DNA of 64,000 bases, from the NCBI GenBank assembly GCA_021782205.1, contig JAJXVH010000002.1:54190-118189 (forward strand). Direction: 5' to 3'. A program made the translations under genes and the position numbers. The notes beneath the pieces are model-generated. The model was not told the DNA's origin and searched no databases. It was given only the letters and a program-made list of their open reading frames with translations. Numbering within the stretch: the first letter of the stretch is position 1; each line of letters starts with the position of its first letter. This document shows, in pieces, positions 19,084 through 27,454 of the stretch. The stretch is from a bacterium (GTDB lineage Bacteria; Elusimicrobiota; Elusimicrobia; UBA1565; UBA9628).

Positions 19084-20697
19084 CTAGACCTGGACCGAGA
19101 CCGCTCCCGGGTTTCCCATCGGACGCACGCGGGCGTTGGCCAGGTGCGGCAAACGGAAGCGCTCCGAGCCGGGAGCCAGGGGCGCCGCGGCGGAACTGAA
19201 CTTCTGCCGCCAGGCGCGCGCGGAATCGGGATAGAATTTCTCGAAATTCTTCGGCCAGTGCTTGAAGTCCATCACGGGCCCGGGCTGATACGCGTCGTAG
19301 AGCCGCTGGTAGGCGCGCCGCATCACCGATTCGGGCAGGCCGTTATAGTTCAGATATTCGTCGTGAACAAGCGCTTGCTCGGTCGACAGCCAGCGCAGGT
19401 GCTCGACCTCGCCGCGGATGATGTTCTGCTTCAGGCCGTCGGTGTAGATGCTGGTGCCCGGCATGGCCGACAGGTACTTCACGCGCGTGATGTGGTTGTT
19501 CTCCTCGGCCCAACGGCACATATGGTCCAAGGACTCCTCGTTCTCGCCGGGCAGGCCGACGATCGTCAGGCCGCCGAAGCGGAGGCCGGCTTCCTGGGTG
19601 GCCTTCATCGCGCGCAGCACGATGTGCTCCGCGGAGCCCTTGCGCGCGGACCTCAGCACCTCGGGAGAGAGAGATTCGACGCCGTAAAGAATGATGTCGC
19701 AACCAGACGATTTCATCGCGGCGAGAATCTCTGGGTCGACGTCGGTGCAGCGCGTCAGGCAGGTCCAGCCCAGGTCGAACTCCTTAATGACCTCGCAAAT
19801 CTCCAGGCTGCGCCTCTTGTTCGAGGTGAAGGTCAGGTCTACGAAAAAGATGAACTTCGTGTGATAGGTCTCAGTCAAATACTTGAGTTCGGCGCGCAAC
19901 TTTTGGGGGGATTTCTCTCGCAGCTGCGGCGTCGTGCGGTAGCAGAAAGAACAGTCCATCTTGCAACCGCGGCTGTGCGAAGAGATGATCTGCGGCTGAA
20001 GCCCCGCGGCCGCCTGAGACTGCGGCCACAAGGAAAGGTTCATGTTGGGCAGACAATCCAAATCCATCATCTGACCGCGCGGCGGATTGGATTTGATTTC
20101 GCCGTTGGCGTCGCGGTACCAGATTCCGCGAATCTCCGAAAGCTTCTTCGGCCAATGACCTGCGGTGTAGGCCTCGAACAGCTCCAGGACCGTCAGCTCG
20201 CCTTCGCTGATGACCGCGACGTCGGCCTTCGTGGACTCCATAAAAACACGCGGGACCGAGGTCACCAGAGAACCACCCAAGACCACGGGAATCTTCGGAT
20301 GGGACTCCTTGACCATCGCGATCAACTCTTCGACGAACGGATAACAGTCCTCGTAGGTCGCGATCCCGAGGACGTCCGCGCCGTCGACGATTTGCTGGTA
20401 AGCCTCTCCCAGCGGGTTGACGGCGTAGCGGACGTCGACGATGCGGACCGGATAGCCAGCGTTGTGAAGAACGGAGGCGATATAACTGACGCCTTCGTAA
20501 GGCGAGGTCAGGAAGAACTCCCAGCCGCGCGGCATGGTGAACGGCGACGGACCCACGACGAGCGCGATCCGCGGCTTGCTTCGTTCGGTGGGAACCGGGG
20601 ACAGCCCTTGACCGCGCATGATCTCCATGTAATGGCGATCCTTCGCGGAACCCGCCTGCTCGTAAAGAACCGGGTCCAATGAATACTTATGTCCCAT
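19084..20697 (-). CDS. B12-binding-domain radical SAM protein
   Basis: This encodes a 537-residue protein. The N-terminal half (about residues 50-200) is a cobalamin-binding-like Rossmann domain, with VSYIASVLHNAGYPVRIVD and DVLGIATYEDCYPFVEELI. The radical SAM core follows, with the [4Fe-4S] motif CKMDCSFCYR (Cx3Cx2C), the FFVDLTFTSN strand and GLPGENEESLDHMCRWAEE. The substrate is unknown; such proteins methylate or rearrange unactivated carbons in lipids, hopanoids or natural products, and some act on tRNA. The ATG at 20697 is preferred over a TTG at 20733, because that TTG is the first codon of a TTGACA -35 box with a -10 seven bases before the ATG. It diverges from the MFS transporter. 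Confidence 0.88.
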   Translation of the reverse strand: MGHKYSLDPVLYEQAGSAKDRHYMEIMRGQGLSPVPTERSKPRIALVVGPSPFTMPRGWEFFLTSPYEGVSYIASVLHNAGYPVRIVDVRYAVNPLGEAYQQIVDGADVLGIATYEDCYPFVEELIAMVKESHPKIPVVLGGSLVTSVPRVFMESTKADVAVISEGELTVLELFEAYTAGHWPKKLSEIRGIWYRDANGEIKSNPPRGQMMDLDCLPNMNLSLWPQSQAAAGLQPQIISSHSRGCKMDCSFCYRTTPQLREKSPQKLRAELKYLTETYHTKFIFFVDLTFTSNKRRSLEICEVIKEFDLGWTCLTRCTDVDPEILAAMKSSGCDIILYGVESLSPEVLRSARKGSAEHIVLRAMKATQEAGLRFGGLTIVGLPGENEESLDHMCRWAEENNHITRVKYLSAMPGTSIYTDGLKQNIIRGEVEHLRWLSTEQALVHDEYLNYNGLPESVMRRAYQRLYDAYQPGPVMDFKHWPKNFEKFYPDSARAWRQKFSSAAAPLAPGSERFRLPHLANARVRPMGNPGAVSVQV

Positions 20698-20704
20698 GTA
20701 AAGA

Positions 20705-20733
20705 AGTATGCGGTCTTGATTTACCGTTGTCAA
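20705..20733 (-). promoter_or_regulatory. Sigma-70-type promoter, leaderless, for the radical SAM gene
   Basis: The minus strand has TTGACA, a 17-bp spacer and CATACT, then 7 nt to the ATG at 20697. The -35 is a perfect consensus at the ideal spacing. Transcription should therefore start at the A of the ATG, giving a leaderless mRNA. Confidence 0.8.
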
Positions 20734-20804
20734 GCTCCAAAACGGCTTCCATTAGGCTACAGAATTCACGACGATCAAGGGAAGTTGAACGACCCGCGAT
20801 GCGC

Positions 20805-20810
20805 TATAAT
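20805..20810 (+). promoter_or_regulatory. -10 box for the MFS transporter gene
   Basis: A perfect TATAAT lies in the divergent region between the radical SAM and transporter genes. The predicted start is near 20817, giving a leader of about 16 nt before the GTG at 20833. There is no convincing -35; TTGAAC is present but only 14 bp away. Confidence 0.45.
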
Positions 20811-20832
20811 GCGCCCGTTCTTAGGCAACAAC

Positions 20833-22107
20833 GTGAACAAAGCCCCTGCCTCGTCCGACTCTTCGGCCCTCCTCCGAGCACTCTTTGTCTGCGCGCTGGG
20901 CTACTTCATCGACGCGGCGGACGTGCATCTGCTCGCCGTTTTGCGCGTGGCCAGCCTCCAGGACCTGGGTGTGCCGACCGCGCGGCTTGCCGCCGTTTCG
21001 GGAGCTTTGCTGAATTTTCAAATGTTCGGCATGCTCCTGGGGGCATTCTTGTGGGGCTACCTGGCCGACCGCTTCGGCCGACTGAAGGCGCTTTATGGCT
21101 CCATTCTGATCTACTCGCTGGGCACGCTCGCCTGCGGCCTCGTACGCAGCCCGATCGCCTATGAATGGCTACGCCTGACGACCGGGTTCGGCTTGGCGGG
21201 AGAGACCGGCGTGGCGGTCACGCTCATCGCGGAACTCTTGCCCGTGGGGCGGCGCGGCTGGGGGATCGCAGCCGTCTCCACAATCGGTTTTTTCGGGCCG
21301 TTGTTCGTCGCGGGCGTTTCCACGCTCATGCCTTGGCGCCTGACGTATGCGGCGCTCGGCGCCACCGGACTACTGGTGCTTGTTTTACGTTTAAAATTGA
21401 CCGAACCGGAACTGCTCCTCCGCGCCCGACGAGCGGAACTGCGCCCCGGCTCCCTACGCCTTCTTGCGCAGCCCCGCCAGGCCGCGGCTTTCGCGCGCTG
21501 CGTGCTCGTCGGCCTGCCGTTGATCTATCTCTGGAGCCTGCTGAACTTTTTTTCATTGGAACTCAGCCGCGCCGTACTGCCTCCCGGCACCGAGTTCCGC
21601 CAAAAGAGCTGCCTTCTGCTGTTCTATGGAGGCACGTGTCTGGGCGGAATCCTGAGCGGAGCGCTGACCCAGCTCTGGGGCAACCGCCGCCTCAGCCTGG
21701 GCGTTTTCCTGTTCGCGGGCGCGACGACTTCCGCCGTCTTTCTGCTCGCGGGGCCTCGGCTGGCCCTCCCCGCGGCCGCCGTCTACGCGCTGTATTTCGC
21801 GCTGGGCACGGCGGGCGGCGGCTGGGTCTTGTTCACCGCCGTGGCCGCAGAACATTTCGGCACGAACATCCGGGCCACCGCCTCGATTTTGACGGCCAAC
21901 ATCGTGCGCGGCTTCACCGTGCCCATGGTCGCGGCGTTCGTCGCGCTGCGCGGTTACACGGGTGATTCCAACGCCGCGGCTCTCATCGGTCTGGTCCTGT
22001 TTTCCGCCGCCTTCACGGCGCTGCGCGGACTGCGCGAGACCCACGACGTCGATCTCGACTATGTCGAGCGCCCGGACGGTCAAGAAATCGCCGGAAGGAC
22101 GGCCTAG
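20833..22107 (+). CDS. Major facilitator superfamily transporter
   Basis: This 424-residue membrane protein has about 12 predicted helices. The MFS signature between helices 2 and 3 is present as GYLADRFGRLKALYGS (G-x-x-x-D-R-x-G-R). The N-terminus ALGYFIDAADVHLLAVL is typical of the sugar / metabolite:H+ symporter groups. A charged C-tail follows the last helix. The substrate cannot be inferred. The GTG start was chosen downstream of the TATAAT; an in-frame ATG at 20809 overlaps the -10 box and would not be in the transcript. The gene stands alone between the radical SAM gene and the sulfatases. Confidence 0.85.
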   Translation: MNKAPASSDSSALLRALFVCALGYFIDAADVHLLAVLRVASLQDLGVPTARLAAVSGALLNFQMFGMLLGAFLWGYLADRFGRLKALYGSILIYSLGTLACGLVRSPIAYEWLRLTTGFGLAGETGVAVTLIAELLPVGRRGWGIAAVSTIGFFGPLFVAGVSTLMPWRLTYAALGATGLLVLVLRLKLTEPELLLRARRAELRPGSLRLLAQPRQAAAFARCVLVGLPLIYLWSLLNFFSLELSRAVLPPGTEFRQKSCLLLFYGGTCLGGILSGALTQLWGNRRLSLGVFLFAGATTSAVFLLAGPRLALPAAAVYALYFALGTAGGGWVLFTAVAAEHFGTNIRATASILTANIVRGFTVPMVAAFVALRGYTGDSNAAALIGLVLFSAAFTALRGLRETHDVDLDYVERPDGQEIAGRTA

Positions 22108-22165
22108 CTCCTCGACTCAAAAGACAATCATTTTCACGGCCGCCCAAAGAGGGTCCTCTTAGCGC

Positions 22166-22177
22166 TATAATCCGGCC
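22166..22177 (+). promoter_or_regulatory. Leaderless promoter (-10 TATAAT, 6 nt, ATG) for sulfatase-family gene
   Basis: TATAAT is followed by CCGGCC and directly by the ATG at 22178. The same TATAATCCGGC-x-ATG string occurs at 47546-47560. No -35 consensus is seen. No Shine-Dalgarno exists, so a leaderless mRNA is the simplest reading. Confidence 0.6.
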
Positions 22178-23509
22178 ATGCGATTTATTTTAGCGGCGGC
22201 GTTTTTCTTGTTGACCCGTCCCACGCATGCCGAGCCCGCGGCCGCGCGCAACCTCGTGATCATCGCCGTCGACGGCCTGCGCGCCGATCACCTGGGACTC
22301 TACGGCTACACCCGGGAGACTTCCCCGAAACTCGACGCCCGCGCCAAAAGCGCCGTGGTGTTCGACCGCGCGATTTCCCAGGCCAGCTGGACCCTGCCCA
22401 GCTTCACCACGCTTTTCACGTCGGTCGACCCGATCGATCACGGCGTCAATACAAGCCACGTCACGCTTTCCCCGGGCCTGCGACTGCTGGCGGAAGTGCT
22501 CAAGGACGCGGGCTTTGAAACCGCGGGCTTCGTCGGCGGCCACTTCCTCGATCCCGTCTTCGGCTTCGCGCGCGGCTTCGATCTCTACCGCGCCGACGGA
22601 GAAGGCAACTACCGCTTTCTGCCGCAGACCGCCGCGCAAGGAGCCGACTGGATCCGCGGCTGGAAAAGCGGGCGCCATTTCCTCTTCATCCACGGCAACG
22701 ACGTGCATCCGCCTTTCGACTTGACGAACCAGGGCGCGAAAGTCCGGCACCTGTTCGACGCGGACTACCGGGGCCCGGTCGACGACACACTGATCGACTA
22801 CCAGTTCGTCGCCGAATATAACAAGGTGTCGGAGGAAAGCCAGGGTTTGACGCCGCCGCCGGACTACGTCCGGCGCGTCGATCAAATACGCGCCGACCCG
22901 CGCTCGGTGCGCCATATCTCCGCCCACTACGACGCGCAAATCCGCCACGTGGACGACACTTTGGTGCAGGTGTTCGGCGCCCTGGCTCGGACGGGCCACG
23001 ACGCGGACACCATCGTCGTTCTTCTGGCCGACCATGGGCTGGAGATGGGAGAAAAGGGGCGCCTGGCCACCGCCTTCCATCTCACGCAGTACCAGTCGGT
23101 CGTCCATGTCCCGCTGATTTTCTGGGTCCCCGGCCTGCCCGCGCGGCGCGTCAGTCAACCCGTCGAGCTTCTAGACGTCGCGCCGACCTTGCTGGAATTG
23201 CTGGGCCTCCCGCCGCAGTCATCCTACCAGGGCCATAGCCTGGCTGGACTGGCGCGCGGAAAAAGCGAGCCGCCGCGCCTGGCGTTCAGCTCCAGCTCGC
23301 TGATCGGCGACGCGCGCCGCGATCCGCCCATGTTCTCCGTCCAGGACGAACGCTGGAAATTGATTTACGATTCCATCACGCGCTCGCGTCGGCTTTTCGA
23401 TCTGGCGGCGGACCCGCAGGAGAATGTCGACGTCTCAGGCGGGCATCCTAAACAGCTCGCGCGCTTGACTCAAGCGCTCGCCGATCACATCCGTCGCCAG
23501 GTTCCGTGA
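22178..23509 (+). CDS. Exported sulfatase / alkaline-phosphatase superfamily hydrolase
   Basis: This 443-residue protein has a Sec signal peptide (hydrophobic core FILAAAFFLLT, cleavage after THA). The fold is clear: LVIIAVDGLRADHLGLYGY holds the first metal-binding Asp, HFLFIHGNDVHPPF and VVLLADHGLEMGEKG hold the His/Asp ligands of the second site. The formylglycine motif C/S-x-P-x-R is absent; the nucleophile position reads SWTLPSFTTLFTS, so the enzyme may use Thr or Ser like phosphotransferases of this superfamily, and sulfatase activity is not assured. A second family member starts 36 bases downstream. It is leaderless by its promoter spacing. Confidence 0.85.
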   Translation: MRFILAAAFFLLTRPTHAEPAAARNLVIIAVDGLRADHLGLYGYTRETSPKLDARAKSAVVFDRAISQASWTLPSFTTLFTSVDPIDHGVNTSHVTLSPGLRLLAEVLKDAGFETAGFVGGHFLDPVFGFARGFDLYRADGEGNYRFLPQTAAQGADWIRGWKSGRHFLFIHGNDVHPPFDLTNQGAKVRHLFDADYRGPVDDTLIDYQFVAEYNKVSEESQGLTPPPDYVRRVDQIRADPRSVRHISAHYDAQIRHVDDTLVQVFGALARTGHDADTIVVLLADHGLEMGEKGRLATAFHLTQYQSVVHVPLIFWVPGLPARRVSQPVELLDVAPTLLELLGLPPQSSYQGHSLAGLARGKSEPPRLAFSSSSLIGDARRDPPMFSVQDERWKLIYDSITRSRRLFDLAADPQENVDVSGGHPKQLARLTQALADHIRRQVP

Positions 23510-23545
23510 TCGTCCCGCTCCCATGAAAACGCTCCGGAGGTTTCC

Positions 23546-24931
23546 GTGCATCGAATACTAGGTCTCGTGCTACTCCTCGCGGCGGCGCCTGCGGCCCGCG
23601 CCGCGCAACCATACGCGGAGTCCGCGCCCTGTCCGGGATGCAACGTGGTGCTGGTTTCGTTCGACGCTCTCCAGGCGGCCCATGTGCACGCGCTCGGCGA
23701 CCCGCGCCTGACCACGCCGACCATCGATCGGCTTGCCGCGAAGGGAGCGCTCTTCACCCAAGCCGTTTCGCCCGCGCCGTGGACCTTGCCGGCGCATATG
23801 TCTTGGTTCACCGGCGTCGATCCTTCGATTCATAAGGTCGTCAACAAATACGTGGTCTACCCGGACCGGCTGGTGGTTTCCAACCTGCAGACGCTGTCCC
23901 CGGGCATACGAACTCTCACCGACGTCCTGCACGATCACGGCTACGCGACCGGAGGTTTTACCGGCGGCGCGGGCGTGAGCGGCGTCTTCGGCTTCAAAAG
24001 CGGCTTCGACGTCTACTCCGACGACGTGCCCCCGTTCACCGGCCTGGCGACCACCGCGCCGAAGGCGGTGACCTGGCTGCAAAGCCTCAAGGGCAAGCGT
24101 TTTTTCCTGTTTCTCCACGGCTACGACATGCACGGCCAGTATCTCCCGCCGGGCGGCTACGACAAGCGCTTCGTTCAGCCGCCCTATGAAGGTCCTTACG
24201 ACGGCACCCCGTCCCAGCAGCGCGTTTTGCGCGAACTCGGCCTACGCCAGTCGATCGATCTCGATCCCGAAGACGTCGATTTCTGGCGCGAGGTCTACGA
24301 TGAGAAGATCGTCCGTGCCGACGCGGTCTTCGCCGGCTTCCTCTCCGCGCTGCACGCGATGAAGCTGGACCAGCGCACGGTCTTCGTCCTGGCCTCGGAC
24401 CACGGCACAGAGGAATACGAGCACAAGCGCTTCGACCACGGCTACGATCTCTACGATGAATTGGAACGCGTCCTGTTCGTGATCGCCGCGCCCGGCATCA
24501 AGGGGGGGCAGGAAATTCACGTCCAGGTCGGAACGCTGGACATCATGCCCACGATCCTGGCGCTGGTCGGAGTCGCCCCGGGTCCGGAGCTGCAAAAGCA
24601 GATGAAAGGCCGCAATCTCGTGCCGTTGATGACGGGGAAAGACTCCCAGGGCGAGGACGTCTTCATGGAAACAGACTACCGCCTCTACACGCACAAGCGC
24701 GGCCTGCGCACGCGCGACGGCTGGAAGCTGGTCCACACTTTGGAGACGGGCAAGATCGAGCTCTACGATCTCAAAAATGACCCCCACGAGCTCAAGGATC
24801 TGTCCGCCGCCGAACCCGCGAAAACCGCCGATCTCGACGCGCGTCTTCTGGCGCACTACAAGAGCATCGGCTCCATCCTCGATCACTGGCAGGTGGGCTG
24901 CAGCCCGGTCTACCCGGACCAGTGCCACTGA
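23546..24931 (+). CDS. Second exported sulfatase-superfamily hydrolase
   Basis: This 461-residue protein has a signal peptide (ILGLVLLLAAAPAARA) and a CPGCN pair just after it. The metal-site motifs are NVVLVSFDALQAAHVHALG, FLFLHGYDMHGQY and VFVLASDHGTEEYEHKRF. As in the preceding gene the C/S-x-P-x-R motif is missing; the site reads APWTLPAHMSWFTG. The two proteins share the same layout and probably arose by duplication, although they have diverged strongly. The GTG start has a strong Shine-Dalgarno (CGGAGG, 5-base gap), unlike the leaderless first gene. The C-terminus ends with CSPVYPDQC, possibly a disulfide partner for the N-terminal cysteines. Confidence 0.85.
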   Translation: MHRILGLVLLLAAAPAARAAQPYAESAPCPGCNVVLVSFDALQAAHVHALGDPRLTTPTIDRLAAKGALFTQAVSPAPWTLPAHMSWFTGVDPSIHKVVNKYVVYPDRLVVSNLQTLSPGIRTLTDVLHDHGYATGGFTGGAGVSGVFGFKSGFDVYSDDVPPFTGLATTAPKAVTWLQSLKGKRFFLFLHGYDMHGQYLPPGGYDKRFVQPPYEGPYDGTPSQQRVLRELGLRQSIDLDPEDVDFWREVYDEKIVRADAVFAGFLSALHAMKLDQRTVFVLASDHGTEEYEHKRFDHGYDLYDELERVLFVIAAPGIKGGQEIHVQVGTLDIMPTILALVGVAPGPELQKQMKGRNLVPLMTGKDSQGEDVFMETDYRLYTHKRGLRTRDGWKLVHTLETGKIELYDLKNDPHELKDLSAAEPAKTADLDARLLAHYKSIGSILDHWQVGCSPVYPDQCH

Positions 24932-24937
24932 CCTCTG

Positions 24938-24952
24938 CGGCGCTAGGCGCCG
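24938..24952. terminator. Hairpin at convergent gene ends
   Basis: CGGCGC-TAG-GCGCCG is a perfect 6-bp inverted repeat with a 3-base loop between the convergent sulfatase and methyltransferase genes, overlapping the latter's stop codon. No T-tract is present. It may act as a weak bidirectional terminator or RNA 3' end stabiliser. Confidence 0.25.
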
Positions 24953-25719
24953 ACTCGGAAGTCCAGCTCGACGCGGGACACAAGCGGCACGGGGCGGGGA
25001 CCGTCGTCGCCCAGCGTCAGTTCTTCAATGCGCGCGGCGCTGTCGCTGCTGGCGCTGTAGCCGTAGGCGAAGACATGACGGCCGGGGCGGGCCAACAGCC
25101 AATCGCGCGTGTGGTTGCCGCGGCCCCAAACCGGGATATGCACTCGCGCCAAGACCGCGGCCCGATAGCCGACCCGCCTGATCGCGCGGCGAGACGTCGC
25201 GGGATCCGACCAGGCCACAACGGGATTATAGACGCGCCCGCGCGGCGCCAGAGCACGCGGCGCCTCGCAAAGAAAGCGTGCGTTCAGGTCTCCACCCGCC
25301 GCGCCGCCATCGACCGAGGAGATCAAGCGCCGGGGGAGCGCGGGATCAACAAGACTGCCGGGGAAATGCGGCGCGTTGTAGACCATCGCGTCGACTTTCA
25401 CGGCGCGGGAAACGAGCGGCTGGGTCAGCGAGCCTTGCAGGAACCGGCAGACGCGCGCAACTCCATTGCGGCGCGCGTTGGCGCGCGCCAAACGCAAGGC
25501 CGCCGGGTTGATGTCGGTTCCGTAGACGCGGCGGGCGCCCAGCTTGGCGGCCAGGATCGCGTGAAGGCCGGAGCCGGTGCCGACGTCCAGAAAGACGTCT
25601 CCCGGGCGCACGCGCATCTGCGCCGCGGAAAACCACGACATCAGGTTCGGCACAAAAACATCCGTTCGATGAAGCTGGAGGACGATCGTCCGTCCCTGGA
25701 CTTCGGCGCGGACCTGCAT
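24943..25719 (-). CDS. Class I SAM-dependent methyltransferase
   Basis: This 258-residue protein has motif I VFLDVGTGSGLHAILAAKLG, the acidic strand-end VYGTDINPAAL, and at the NPPY position the sequence YNAPHFPG. The overall layout is that of PrmC/HemK-like N-methyltransferases, but N-A-P-H instead of N-P-P-Y makes the usual amide-nitrogen substrate uncertain. The ATG at 25719 is preceded by TAGAAT with exactly six bases between, a leaderless arrangement. It is transcribed divergently from the ABC transporter genes, with the two start codons touching. Confidence 0.8.
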   Translation of the reverse strand: MQVRAEVQGRTIVLQLHRTDVFVPNLMSWFSAAQMRVRPGDVFLDVGTGSGLHAILAAKLGARRVYGTDINPAALRLARANARRNGVARVCRFLQGSLTQPLVSRAVKVDAMVYNAPHFPGSLVDPALPRRLISSVDGGAAGGDLNARFLCEAPRALAPRGRVYNPVVAWSDPATSRRAIRRVGYRAAVLARVHIPVWGRGNHTRDWLLARPGRHVFAYGYSASSDSAARIEELTLGDDGPRPVPLVSRVELDFRVGA

Positions 25720-26703
25720 GTGGGAATTCTAACGTTTTCTGCGCGTCGGCCGCGAAAATTCGCGCTCGCCGCCGCGCTCTTCCTGTCCGTCGTTCGCGCG
25801 CTCGCCGGAGAGGAAATCCCGCTGGTCTACGCCGTGCCCGCGGCGGTGCCGGCGGCACTGCCGCTGGTCGCTGCTGATCGCGGCTTCTTCCGCGAGGAAG
25901 GGCTCGACGTACGTGTGGCAATGTTTTCTTCGGGGCGAGAGGCCCTTCAAGCCCTGCTGGCGGGACAAGCGCAGATCCAATCGGTCTCCGAGACGCCGGT
26001 CGTGCACGCCATCGTCCAAGGCAACGCCGTCGCCGTCGTGGCGACCGTCGCCCGGCACCAAGAAGCCAAGCTCATCGTACGCAAGGATCGCGGCATCCTC
26101 AAACCCGAGGATCTGCGCGGCAAGCGCATCGCCACTTTGCCGGGCACGAACTCCGACTACTTCATGTACAAGTTCCTGGCGGCGCACGGGCTGACGCCCG
26201 CGGATCTAAAGGTCACGAACATGTCTCCTCCCGAGATGGTCGCCGCGTACGCCAATGGAGATATCGACGGCTACTTCGCGTGGGAGCCGCACATCCAGTT
26301 CGGCCTAGCCGCCGTGCCGCAATCCCGCGTGTTCTATCCCGGCGCGCTGTACCGCGGCTGGATGACGGTCAACATGGACCCGACCTATGCGCGGGCCCAC
26401 CCGGACATCGTGCGCAAGATCGTACGCGCGCTGATCAAAGCGGAAGGTTTCGTGCGCGCCCATAAGAGGCAAAGCCTCCGGCTGGTCGCGCAACGCCTGC
26501 GGATGGACGACGGCATGCTGCGCAAGGTCTGGGATCAGAATCAATACCGCGTGGAACTCGACGCCTCCTTGGTTGGTGAGATGTCGGAAATCGGACGCTG
26601 GTCCCTTCAACTGTCCAAGTCGGACAAACCGCTTCCGAATTTCAGACAATTCATCTATGCCGAGCCGCTTCGCCGCGAACGACCTGCGTCCGTCTCCCTT
26701 TGA
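25720..26703 (+). CDS. ABC transporter substrate-binding protein (NitT/TauT, NMT1-like)
   Basis: This encodes a 327-residue protein. A basic N-region (SARRPRKFA) and hydrophobic core LAAALFLSVVRALAG form a signal peptide. The mature protein has the NMT1/SsuA pattern: VPAALPLVAADRGFFREEGLDV, SGREALQALLAGQAQIQ, GKRIATLPGTNSDYFMYKFL and GDIDGYFAWEPHI. Such proteins capture sulfonates, nitrate or pyrimidine precursors. The GTG at 25720 gives the full signal peptide; the next good start is far inside. The 3' end overlaps the permease start by about 47 bases. The substrate is not determinable, although sulfur compounds would fit the window's theme. Confidence 0.83.
   Translation: MGILTFSARRPRKFALAAALFLSVVRALAGEEIPLVYAVPAAVPAALPLVAADRGFFREEGLDVRVAMFSSGREALQALLAGQAQIQSVSETPVVHAIVQGNAVAVVATVARHQEAKLIVRKDRGILKPEDLRGKRIATLPGTNSDYFMYKFLAAHGLTPADLKVTNMSPPEMVAAYANGDIDGYFAWEPHIQFGLAAVPQSRVFYPGALYRGWMTVNMDPTYARAHPDIVRKIVRALIKAEGFVRAHKRQSLRLVAQRLRMDDGMLRKVWDQNQYRVELDASLVGEMSEIGRWSLQLSKSDKPLPNFRQFIYAEPLRRERPASVSL
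25726..25731 (-). promoter_or_regulatory. Leaderless -10 box for the 24943-25719 methyltransferase
   Basis: The minus strand reads TAGAAT, then TCCCAC and the ATG. The 6-nt spacing matches other leaderless candidates in this window. The box lies inside the first codons of the divergent ABC binding-protein gene. Confidence 0.45.
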
Positions 26704-27454
26704 GCCAACGCGCGCTCTCATCTCCCTCGGCGCGACGGCGGCCGCTCTTCTCCTGTGGGAAGCGGCCGCCCGCTCCGGTGTCTACCCGCCGCATTTATTT
26801 CCGCCGCCCAGCGCCGTTCTGCGCGCGCTGGTCTTGGACGCGCGCTCCGGAGAACTCGCCTCGGACCTGGCCGCCAGCGGACGGCGCTGGAGCGCGGGAC
26901 TCGCGCTCGGTTCGCTGTCCGGCGCTGCCGCGGGGCTCCTGACCGGAGCCTGGCGTCCGGCCCGGCTGGCGGCCTCGCCGCCGCTCCATTTCCTGCGCGT
27001 CGTTCCCTTCATGATGCTGATGCCGTTGACGCTGCTCTGGTTCGGCATCGGCGAGGAGTCGAAAATCCTTTTCGCGGCATGGGGGGCTTTCTTTCCGGTC
27101 TGGCTGTCGATGGAGACGGCGGTGCTCTCCGTGGAACGGGAATACGTCTGGGCCGCGCGCACGCTCGGCGCCGACGGCCTGCGGCTCTGGTGGGAGGTCT
27201 ACGTACCGCGCAGTCTCCCCGGCACGGCGACTGGCGTGCGGCTGGCCGTGTCCACGTCGATGTTCGCGCTGGCCGCCGCCGAAATGGTCGGCTCTTTCGA
27301 CGGCATCGCCTACCGCGCGTTCTACTGCTACCAGTTATTTCAGAGCGAAAAAATGATGGCCTGCATCGCGGCCGTCGGCGTCTGCGGCTATGCGGCCGAT
27401 CGAATATTCGCGGCCGTCGTCCGCCGCCTGTTGCCTTGGCAGGAGCCCGCGTGA
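26657..27454 (+). CDS. ABC transporter permease (NitT/TauT type)
   Basis: This 265-residue protein has six predicted helices. The cytoplasmic EAA loop that contacts the ATPase is seen as EYVWAARTLGADGLRLWWEVYVPRSLPG, quoted in part: AARTLGADG...VPRSLPG. The N-terminus ALISLGATAAALLLWEAAAR and HLFPPPSAVLRALV are typical of SsuC/TauC permeases. The ATG at 26657 lies within the end of the binding-protein gene, and the stop overlaps the ATPase GTG, so the three genes form one coupled operon. Confidence 0.88.
   Translation: MPSRFAANDLRPSPFEPTRALISLGATAAALLLWEAAARSGVYPPHLFPPPSAVLRALVLDARSGELASDLAASGRRWSAGLALGSLSGAAAGLLTGAWRPARLAASPPLHFLRVVPFMMLMPLTLLWFGIGEESKILFAAWGAFFPVWLSMETAVLSVEREYVWAARTLGADGLRLWWEVYVPRSLPGTATGVRLAVSTSMFALAAAEMVGSFDGIAYRAFYCYQLFQSEKMMACIAAVGVCGYAADRIFAAVVRRLLPWQEPA

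Noticed and set aside
24922..25719. Plus-strand N-terminal extension of the ABC binding protein across the methyltransferase gene
   Set aside because: The extension is antisense to methyltransferase motifs. The signal peptide begins right after 25720.
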